Assembly: GCA_946998205.1 (NCBI GenBank)
Contig: CAMPYJ010000052.1
Location: 1-15,924, forward strand
Direction of reading: 5' to 3'
DNA length: 15,924 nt
DNA from: an uncultured Prevotella sp.
GTDB taxonomy: Bacteria > Bacteroidota > Bacteroidia > Bacteroidales > Bacteroidaceae
Part shown: positions 8,020 to 13,955 of the stretch, piece after piece
Position numbering within the stretch: position 1 is the first letter of the stretch
Layout of the letters: the number at the start of each line of letters is the position of its first letter
Notes under the pieces: model-generated
Seen by the model: the letters and a program-made list of their open reading frames with translations, nothing else
Told to the model about the DNA's origin: nothing
The model's database searches: none
Translations under genes and position numbers: made by a program

Positions 8020-9177
8020 ATGGAGTTAAGTACACAGAAAATTAACATTTCACATAAAATGATTTTACAGAAGCGTTTCATCAATTTCGATTTGCTTAGA
8101 GTAGCCGCAATGTTTGGAATTGTGGTATTACATTGCTTTACTCATGGTTTGTACAATCATTTTGATATTTCCTCGGGAGGGGTAATGGGACTTTCTATGA
8201 CCTCGTGTAATTTCATGATGTCCGAAATAGTATATGAAATATGCCATATTGCTGTAAATTGTTATGTGATGATTACAGGTTATTTTATGATAACCAAATC
8301 TTTTAAGCTGAGTAGGTTGGCAGTATTATGGGTTGAGGTGTTGTTTTATGCGGTGAGTTTGTATGCGGTCTTATGTTGGATGGGCTTTCAAACTTTCCAA
8401 GTAAAAGAGCTAATCAATGCAATATTTCCTATCACTTCCATGGAATATTGGTTTATGACCAATTATATGGGCTTGCTCATTCTCGCTCCTGTCTTGAACG
8501 TCTTTGTTCATCATGTTAGTCAAAGTAAATATTTGTTGACCTTAATAGGCTTGGGAGCAATAAGTTTAACATTATTTGTGAAGTTTCCTTTGAGTGACGC
8601 TTTTGGTGGAGGTTATGGGTTCTTGTGGTTCATATTTTTGTATTTGGTTGCTGGTTATGTTAGACTATATGCAAAAACGACGAATCGATATGGCAGAAAA
8701 GCCATTGTCGCTGCGGTTATTACTTTTGCATATCCTGCCTGGATGCACATATTTATTCCTTTATTTCATGGTACTAATATGTCGCCTTTTGGTTTTAGCT
8801 ATAATGGTTTTTTGTTTTTTTTCTCGCTCTATGTTTTTCTTTGGGTTCGAGGTTTATCCATTAAAGAAAATGGTATCACGCGATGCCTCGTTAAGATAGC
8901 TCCTTATACCCTTGCGGTCTATCTGATAAGTGACAATGCGATGGTGCGGAAAATATTATGGCAGAAGATGTTCGTATGGCAAGGAATGCTTGATGATAGT
9001 TTGTTTATGCTCAAAATGTTAGCGAGCTGCTTGATTATTTTCACAATATGTATAGGTATCGATTGGTGCAGGAAAAAAATATTTGAATTAGTAGGAATAA
9101 ATCGCACCGTACGTTTGATTTCTGAAAAGATAGAGAGCGTGATAAAACGTGTCGTTGTTTCATTTGCTTCATCATAG
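8020..9177 (+). CDS. Membrane acyltransferase, acyltransferase-3 (OafA/WecH-like) family
   Basis: This is an integral membrane protein of 385 aa with about ten hydrophobic segments, the size and pattern of acyltransferase-3 proteins. These transfer acyl groups, often acetyl, to surface glycans. The family signature is at the N-terminus: RFINFDLLRVAAMFGIVVLH (19-38), with the conserved Arg27 and the presumed catalytic His38. The second signature is the CHIAVNCYVMITGYF segment (about 75-89), equivalent to the usual PLFFMxSGY block. I chose the ATG at 8020. The frame is open back to a TTG at 7987, but that lies at the expected transcription start. Another ATG at 8056 is also possible. The gene is AT-rich, alone in its orientation and divergent from mcrBC. 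The acceptor cannot be told. A glycosyltransferase gene lies 4.8 kb away but is not in the same unit. Confidence 0.85.
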   Translation: MELSTQKINISHKMILQKRFINFDLLRVAAMFGIVVLHCFTHGLYNHFDISSGGVMGLSMTSCNFMMSEIVYEICHIAVNCYVMITGYFMITKSFKLSRLAVLWVEVLFYAVSLYAVLCWMGFQTFQVKELINAIFPITSMEYWFMTNYMGLLILAPVLNVFVHHVSQSKYLLTLIGLGAISLTLFVKFPLSDAFGGGYGFLWFIFLYLVAGYVRLYAKTTNRYGRKAIVAAVITFAYPAWMHIFIPLFHGTNMSPFGFSYNGFLFFFSLYVFLWVRGLSIKENGITRCLVKIAPYTLAVYLISDNAMVRKILWQKMFVWQGMLDDSLFMLKMLASCLIIFTICIGIDWCRKKIFELVGINRTVRLISEKIESVIKRVVVSFASS

Positions 9178-9332
9178 TATGAAAACTCTAAACATGTGTG
9201 TACTTTTGAATGGTATTGTGTGGCGATGTATGAGTTAACTATGCGCATTGTTTACCATAGAAAAAAAAGAAATTCGCCGATTCGTTTTTTTTGTTTATTT
9301 CGTTGTTAATCTCATTTACCCATCCACATGGG

Positions 9333-9420
9333 AGGGCTGTTTCAACAGCATTGACTTTGAATGGTAAAATCAAAGGGTTTAAGCGTCAAAGTCAATGGGT
9401 TTGATGCACAAAGTCAATGA
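9333..9420. repeat. Four degenerate 22-bp tandem repeats in the 9178-9596 gap
   Basis: The units are 9333-9354, 9355-9376, 9377-9398 and 9399-9420. The last two agree best (GTTT.A.GC.CAAAGTCAATG.). The first two are diverged. The whole 419-bp gap between the convergent acyltransferase and murF genes has no credible gene. Besides these repeats it holds only A/T-rich sequence near 9260-9300 and the inverted repeat at 9519-9586. Confidence 0.6.
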
Positions 9421-9518
9421 CATTGCGCCATTGTGTGCGGCAAGCCAAAATGGGACACGATGCCTGGCACTTTCTTCATCAAAATAAGTTGGGATAAAAG
9501 AAAAGCGGGGACGTGCGG

Positions 9519-9586
9519 TTGCAACGGTTGGACACGGAGTGGTTCGGAACGGTGAATCCTCGCACATTCGTGTCCATCCGTTGCAA
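9519..9586. terminator. 18-bp inverted repeat just 3' of murF (possible terminator)
   Basis: TTGCAACGGTTGGACACG (9519-9536) and its reverse complement at 9569-9586 match at 17 of 18 positions around a 32-nt loop. It starts 10 bp past the murF stop codon, so a stem-loop in the murF mRNA 3' end is likely. There is no proper U-tract after it in the murF direction, so intrinsic termination is uncertain. An mRNA-stabilising hairpin or the relic of an inserted repeat are alternatives. Confidence 0.45.
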
Positions 9587-9596
9587 ACGAATGCTT

Positions 9597-10937
9597 TTAC
9601 AGCAGCTCGGGAAGCTGGAACAGCCTGATGCCGTTGCTGCCTTTGATGAGTATGTAGTATCCTTGTGGCGGCTCTTGCCGCAGGACTTCCTTCACAGCCT
9701 CCGTGTCCTTGAACTTGCGAAGCGATGTGTTTGTACGGCCAAATTCCTCACCCACGAGCCACACCTTGTCAAAATTAAGCGTGGCGATGAGGTCTACAAT
9801 CTTCTGATGTTCAGCCCTACTCACGTCTCCCAGCTCGCGCATGTCGCCCAAGATGGCCATCTTTTTCGGCACGTCCATGCGTTGGAAGTTGGTCAGCGCG
9901 GCCTCCATGCTCGTTGGGTTGGCGTTGTAAGCGTCTACGATGAGCTTGTTGTGGGCCGTGATCTGCAGTTGGCTGCGGTTGTTGCTCGGCACATACCCTG
10001 CCAAGGCATGGTTGATTTGTTCGTCGGAAACGCCGAAGTGCGACCCAATGGTGATGGCGGCGAGCATGTTGTCGAGGTTGTATGCGCCGATGAGCTGTGT
10101 CTGCACCTCGTTCCACCGTATGTCCTCGCGGGGAGAGGGGGCAGCCGCTGTCTTGCACCATCTAAACTTCAGGTAGGGTGCGCAGCTCACTACCTCGCCT
10201 CGGATGCTGATGTTTGGTCGGTCGGTCTGTGCGTATCCCTGGGCCTTGACGTTGGGACAATGAACGCGGAACATCTCTTTGAGGTATTCGTTGTCTTGGT
10301 TGATGAACACGAGGCCTTGCGGTTTGTGTTGCTGCATGTAGTCGTAGAGTTCGGCCTTGGTGCGCATCACGCCCTCAAACGAGCCGAAGCCCTGCAGGTG
10401 AGCGCGCCCCACGTTGGTGATGAGCGCATAGTCGGGCTCTGCCACTGTTACCAGTGATTGGATGTCACCGGGATGACTTGCCCCCATTTCCACGACGGCT
10501 ATCTCATGTTCAGGCTTCAAGCGCAAGAGCGTTTTGGGTACACCTATTTCGTTATTAAAGTTTCCTTGCGTGTACCACACGTTGAAACGCTCTGCCAGCA
10601 CCGTTGCCAACAGTTCTTTAGTGGTGGTCTTGCCATTGGTTCCGGTAATGCCAATGATGGGCGTACCCAGTGTGCGACGATGATAGTTGGCCAACTGTTT
10701 TAGCGTTTGCAGACAGTCTTCTACCAAGATATAGCGTTCATCTTCTTGTATCTGGTATTCCTTTTGGTCAATCACAGCGTACGCGCATCCTTTTTCTAAG
10801 GCACTTTGTGCAAACTCGTTACCATTAAACGAAGTTCCTTTCAAGGCGAAAAACACGCTATCCTTTGGGCAGTCGCGGCTGTCGGTGGTTATGACGGGGT
10901 GCTTTAAAAACAGTTTGTACAGTTCAGAAATATCCAT
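9597..10937 (-). CDS. murF: UDP-N-acetylmuramoyl-tripeptide--D-alanyl-D-alanine ligase
   Basis: MurF adds D-Ala-D-Ala to the UDP-MurNAc-tripeptide with ATP, the last cytosolic step of peptidoglycan precursor synthesis, and is normally essential. The start used is the ATG at 10937 (MDISELYKLF), giving 446 aa. The frame is open to an ATG at 10964, but that start would add a lysine-rich, non-family extension. The N-terminal domain holds the TTDSR substrate motif (17-21). The central Mur ligase ATP site is GITGTNGKTTTKE (96-108), with ENE-like FNNEIGVPKT (127-136). The C-terminal domain has YNANPTSM. Residues about 261-275 look like an extra insert whose DNA contains CCCCCTCTCCCC. Unlike in many bacteria, murF stands alone here, outside a mur cluster. 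Its apparent promoter lies beyond a mobile element inserted in the leader. Confidence 0.95.
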   Translation of the reverse strand: MDISELYKLFLKHPVITTDSRDCPKDSVFFALKGTSFNGNEFAQSALEKGCAYAVIDQKEYQIQEDERYILVEDCLQTLKQLANYHRRTLGTPIIGITGTNGKTTTKELLATVLAERFNVWYTQGNFNNEIGVPKTLLRLKPEHEIAVVEMGASHPGDIQSLVTVAEPDYALITNVGRAHLQGFGSFEGVMRTKAELYDYMQQHKPQGLVFINQDNEYLKEMFRVHCPNVKAQGYAQTDRPNISIRGEVVSCAPYLKFRWCKTAAAPSPREDIRWNEVQTQLIGAYNLDNMLAAITIGSHFGVSDEQINHALAGYVPSNNRSQLQITAHNKLIVDAYNANPTSMEAALTNFQRMDVPKKMAILGDMRELGDVSRAEHQKIVDLIATLNFDKVWLVGEEFGRTNTSLRKFKDTEAVKEVLRQEPPQGYYILIKGSNGIRLFQLPELL

Positions 10938-10970
10938 ACCTTTCTTTTTTTTTATTCGGTTCAATCATAA

Positions 10971-11227
10971 GGGCGGTTCTATAAATTACCACCGTAAAGT
11001 GTTTTATGTCAGTTTTTTTTACGTTTTGTCATCTTGTGGACTCTTTTTATATAAAACAGGCTGCGCCTCAACAATTCAAACAAGTTTGATTGTATTCGGC
11101 TTGCTCCGTTTTTGGTTCAATTTGCTTGTTCGTTCAGCAGTATAGCTCGCTATACTCCTTCACTCATAAACAAATTGACCTTAAAAATAGTCTCGCAACC
11201 TGTCCAAGCTAATTTATAGAACCGCCC
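10971..11227 (-). mobile_element. MITE-like repeat family 1, complete copy B, in the murF leader
   Basis: This 257-bp element is bounded by perfect 18-bp terminal inverted repeats GGGCGGTTCTATAAATTA (10971-10988 and, inverted, 11210-11227). The flanks carry ATAA directly before and directly after it, a possible 4-bp target duplication. It has no coding capacity. On its minus strand it is highly similar to copies A and C. It includes the near-palindrome around CAAACTTGTTTG and a GTATAG-CGAG-CTATAC hairpin. It ends 33 bp before the murF ATG and lies downstream of the apparent murF promoter, so its forward strand is part of the murF mRNA. Confidence 0.88.
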
Positions 11228-11245
11228 ATAAATCTGTTTCAATTG

Positions 11246-11276
11246 CAAAGATAATTGAAATCATAAAGTTGGCAAA
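11246..11276 (-). promoter_or_regulatory. Apparent murF promoter, separated from the gene by a MITE
   Basis: On the minus strand, TTTG (11273-11276), exactly 19 bp, then TATCTTTG (11246-11253) is a perfect consensus promoter pointing at murF. Without the 257-bp element the leader would be about 45 nt. With it the leader is about 300 nt. Confidence 0.75.
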
Positions 11277-11464
11277 TTTTTTTTGAAGGAGTGGCATGTG
11301 TTCATCTCATTTTTCTGCTATGGCCACACGGCTCTTCATTTTCTCTGTCAGCTGTAAGACTTGTGATGGGCGGGTTCAGAGGATGTGCCCATTCTTAGGA
11401 TTCGTCTTTTCGCATGGATGCTTCCGGCGACACGCAGGTTGCCGTTTCCGCTTCGTCTTTGCTT

Positions 11465-11890
11465 CACGGCTCTTTCATTTAACAATAGCTTTTGCTGCCA
11501 TAAATCATTCATCCTTTGGGTACTTCACCCTCAAATTTACCGATTAAATGAATATAACATATTGCGTACCAATAAAAAGCAGCATGACATCTCATCATTA
11601 AACAACGAAAAACACAAAAGAATCTAAAAAACATTGCCGCAAAAGCCATTTCACGAAAGAACGTCCCGTTCTGTCTAAAGCAACGAAAAACATAGTTGCG
11701 GCATTTCACTTTTGACAAAGAATCGGAGAAAAATCACAACGCATTTCTTTTCGCTGTTTTCGTCAGAACGCCGGCGTTCTGTGGTTTCTTCATGTCACCC
11801 GCACGTTTTCGTGTTTTCTGCTTTCGTTGTTGATTTCTTCTATGTTGTTTACAGCAACAAAATATACCTTCGTTAAATGAAAGAGCCGTG
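11465..11890. mobile_element. 426-bp non-autonomous element (family 2) with 19-bp TIRs and 10-bp target duplication
   Basis: The ends are CACGGCTCTTTCATTTAAC (11465-11483) and its exact reverse complement (11872-11890). Directly outside, the 10-mer GTCTTTGCTT occurs on both sides (11455-11464 and 11891-11900), the expected footprint of transposition. The inside is AT-rich, with no transposase and only short, unconvincing reading frames. It holds two palindromes with the same arms AGAACG/CGTTCT. A TIR plus a 9-12 bp duplication is what some IS4-like families leave, but the parent is unknown. It lies just upstream of the folP promoter. With copy B of family 1 it fills most of the 11.0-12.0 kb gap. 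The rest, 11277-11454, shows no gene. Confidence 0.85.
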
Positions 11891-11941
11891 GTCTTTGCTT
11901 GATTTTTAAGAGAGAACACAGGCTTTCTTGCCTTTTTTTCG

Positions 11942-11949
11942 TAAATTTG
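11942..11949 (+). promoter_or_regulatory. -7 box of the folP transcript
   Basis: TAAATTTG fits TAnnTTTG and lies 78 bp before the chosen folP start. No clear -33 box is visible. It is 42 bp after the target duplication of the family-2 element, so that insertion replaced the sequence just upstream of the promoter core. Confidence 0.5.
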
Positions 11950-12026
11950 TACGGAAAAATTTAATTTGACGCGCATGAACACGTTGCCGAATGGTGACTC
12001 GGGGCGCGTCGGTATGGCATAAGCAG

Positions 12027-12863
12027 ATGAAAATGAATTATTCGATCAACGTTCGTGGCAGACTGGTAGACCTGTCTCGCCCGCAAGTGATGGGCATTAT
12101 TAATGTCACGCCCGACTCCTTTTATCAAGGGAGCAGGAAGCAGACGGAGGAAGAGATTGCCCAGCGCACGAACCAGATTATAGAAGAAGGTGGAGAGATG
12201 ATAGACGTGGGTGCTTTCTCCACACGGCCAGGTGCTTTTGAAGTAGTAACCCAGGAAGAGGAGCTGAGCAGGTTGAAACATGCGTTAGAAATCGTCAGAC
12301 GCGAGCAGCCGGAAGCCATAGTGTCGGTGGACACCTATCGGCCAATGGTGGCCCGAAAGTGCATAGAGGAGTGGGGGGCTGACATCATCAATGATGTTTC
12401 GGAAGGGGGGATAACAGGTATTGTCAACACCCCTATCCATGAAGAGGAGAGTATGTTCGAAACCGTGGCACAGCTGCAAGTTCCTTATATATTGATGTCG
12501 GTGAAATCGAACGTGCATGACATGCTGCTGGCTTTCGCAAGCGAAACGCAGGAGTTGTATGCCTTGGGTGCGAAAGACATCATCCTCGACCCCGGATACG
12601 GGTTTGGGAAAACGCTCGACGAGAACTACAAGATATATCGTGACATGGAGCGCCTGCGGGTGCTTGACCTACCTTTGCTGGTGGGCGTCTCCAGAAAAAG
12701 CATGATATTCAAGTTGCTGGGCGGTGATCCTACGACCTCGCTCAATGGTACGACGGTACTCAACACCCTTGCTTTGCAGAAGGGTGCTTCCATTCTGCGC
12801 GTGCATGATGTGCGAGAGGCTGTGGAGGCATGTAGGATTTATGAGAAAATGCAAGGCGCATGA
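12027..12863 (+). CDS. folP: Dihydropteroate synthase
   Basis: DHPS joins 6-hydroxymethyl-dihydropterin pyrophosphate and p-aminobenzoate in folate synthesis and is the sulfonamide target. The start used is ATG 12027 (278 aa). ATG 12033 is equally possible. The frame is open to an ATG at 11991, but that adds a non-family extension. TIM-barrel signatures in order are MGIINVTPDSFYQGSR (near 22-37), DVGAFSTRPGA, VSVDTYR, IINDVSEG, ILDPGYGFGK, LLVGVSRKSMI and the C-terminal ILRVHDV. The usual LMHM(K/R)GTP segment reads LMSVKSNVHDM, and the loop before it is long, so substrate-loop sequence differs from the textbook enzyme. A 15-codon ATG frame (11975-12022) ends 4 nt before the start. cdaA follows in the same direction after 229 bp, the usual neighbour in Bacteroidota. 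Confidence 0.95.
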   Translation: MKMNYSINVRGRLVDLSRPQVMGIINVTPDSFYQGSRKQTEEEIAQRTNQIIEEGGEMIDVGAFSTRPGAFEVVTQEEELSRLKHALEIVRREQPEAIVSVDTYRPMVARKCIEEWGADIINDVSEGGITGIVNTPIHEEESMFETVAQLQVPYILMSVKSNVHDMLLAFASETQELYALGAKDIILDPGYGFGKTLDENYKIYRDMERLRVLDLPLLVGVSRKSMIFKLLGGDPTTSLNGTTVLNTLALQKGASILRVHDVREAVEACRIYEKMQGA

Positions 12864-12876
12864 TGGGCTTTCAGCG

Positions 12877-12954
12877 GCCTCTCCAAAAAGCCTCTCCCCC
12901 AATGGCCTCTCCCCCAAAAAGCCTCTCCCCCAACCCCTCCCCAAAAGGGAGGGG
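12877..12954. repeat. C-rich tandem repeat ending in a hairpin
   Basis: Four units begin GCCTCTCC (at 12877, 12890, 12905 and 12921). After them comes a perfect 8-bp hairpin CCCCTCCC-CAAAA-GGGAGGGG (12934-12954). It starts 13 bp after the folP stop. A short T-run at 12964-12968 follows at a distance, so weak termination or mRNA 3' protection is possible. The strong C/G strand bias is unlike anything nearby. Confidence 0.7.
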
Positions 12955-12985
12955 AGTGATTAGCTTTTTGAGCTGTGTAACCATC

Positions 12986-13073
12986 AACTCGTGAACTCGT
13001 CAACTGATCAACTTGTCAACTTGTCAACTCGTCAACTGATCAACTTGTCAACTCGTGAACTCGTCAACTAATG
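12986..13073 (+). repeat. Eleven-copy 8-bp tandem repeat upstream of cdaA
   Basis: Eleven head-to-tail 8-mers of the form AACTNNTS (commonest AACTCGTC and AACTTGTC) fill 88 bp without interruption. The three-unit block AACTCGTC-AACTGATC-AACTTGTC occurs twice (units 2-4 and 6-8), which shows internal expansion. It ends 19 bp before the cdaA ATG, so it lies in the cdaA leader or the folP-cdaA spacer. Confidence 0.85.
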
Positions 13074-13092
13074 AAAACTCATTAACTCAAAA

Positions 13093-13869
13093 ATGATACC
13101 ATTCGAGATTGGAATAAAGGACGTCATCGATGTGCTGTTGGTGGCATTGATGCTCTACTATTTATACCGACTGATGAAAGAGAGCCGTTCGCTCAACGTC
13201 TTTATAGGTATACTCGTCTTTGTCTTTGTGTGGTTGTTTGTCAGCCAGATACTTGAGATGCGCTTACTGGGAGCCATCATGGACAAACTGGTGAGTGTCG
13301 GTGTCATCGGACTCATTATCTTGTTTCAGGAGGAGATACGCAAGTTTCTGTATCAGTTGGGCGCCCATCAGCGTTTCCAGGCTTTCGTTAAGCTGTTCTC
13401 TAACGGAGCCAAGGAAGGGGAGGAAGACAAAGAGACCATCGTGCCCATTGTGCTTTCGTGCATGAGCATGGCCAAAAGCCGTGTTGGCGCCCTCATAGTC
13501 ATAGAGCGCGGGGTGTCGTTGAATGACATTGTGGACACTGGCGACTTGATTGATGCAAAAATCAATCAGAGATTAATAGAGAACATCTTTTTTAAGAACT
13601 CACCGTTGCATGACGGTGCGATAGTCATTTCCAAGAAGCGGGTCAAGGCGGCGGGATGTATCCTGCCCGTGTCACATGACTTGAGCATTCCCAAGGAATT
13701 GGGGCTGCGTCACAGGGCGGCCATGGGCATCTCGCAGGCCAGCGATGCCATCGCCATCGTGGTTTCTGAGGAAACGGGACGCATCAGTGTGGCCATCAAT
13801 GGACAGTTCAGGTTGCGACTGTCGGCAGAAGAACTCGAAGGGATATTGGCAGATGAGCTGCGGGGGTAG
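13093..13869 (+). CDS. cdaA: Diadenylate cyclase, CdaA type (c-di-AMP synthase)
   Basis: This membrane enzyme makes cyclic di-AMP from two ATP. In other bacteria c-di-AMP controls potassium and osmotic balance and cell-wall homeostasis. The 258-aa length is typical. Three hydrophobic helices fill about 10-77 (VIDVLLVALMLYYLY, IGILVFVFVWLFV, LVSVGVIGLIILF). A short coiled linker (78-100) follows, then the DAC domain. The catalytic motifs are intact: D174-G175-A176 and R206-H207-R208, with the conserved GALIVIERG strand at 132-140. The start ATG at 13093 agrees with the family N-terminus. It probably shares a transcript with folP, but 229 bp of repeats intervene and could carry a separate signal. 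No CdaR or GlmM gene, its usual partners in Firmicutes, is adjacent. Confidence 0.93.
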   Translation: MIPFEIGIKDVIDVLLVALMLYYLYRLMKESRSLNVFIGILVFVFVWLFVSQILEMRLLGAIMDKLVSVGVIGLIILFQEEIRKFLYQLGAHQRFQAFVKLFSNGAKEGEEDKETIVPIVLSCMSMAKSRVGALIVIERGVSLNDIVDTGDLIDAKINQRLIENIFFKNSPLHDGAIVISKKRVKAAGCILPVSHDLSIPKELGLRHRAAMGISQASDAIAIVVSEETGRISVAINGQFRLRLSAEELEGILADELRG

Positions 13870-13955
13870 GCGTTTGGTTACGCCAACATGACAAGAGAAG
13901 TGCCTGGACAACGACGTAAGCCGGCAGGTGATATTATTAATAATGTGTAGAAACA

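Noticed and set aside
9260..9296. A8/T8 flanked stretch as a terminator for the acyltransferase gene
   Set aside because: The outer A and T runs can pair, but the inner sequence ATTCGCCGATTCG is a direct, not inverted, repeat, so no stable stem forms.
9513..10457. 314-codon plus-strand frame opposite murF
   Set aside because: It is a shadow frame of a well-supported essential gene and its protein has no recognisable motifs.
11296..11547. 83-codon frame with a GGAG sequence before its ATG
   Set aside because: It crosses the left end of the family-2 element, is Cys/Phe-rich without family resemblance, and the Shine-Dalgarno match means little in this phylum.
11509..11982. Two minus-strand frames (69 and 82 codons) in or across the family-2 element
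   Set aside because: Neither shows transposase motifs, and one reads across the right TIR and the folP promoter. They could be decayed coding sequence, but I cannot support that.
12986..13073. Possible CRISPR array
   Set aside because: The 8-bp units are contiguous with no spacers, and there are no cas genes.
13888..13950. 20-codon frame between cdaA and the glycosyltransferase
   Set aside because: Too short, with no start signal or recognisable peptide. Expected by chance.
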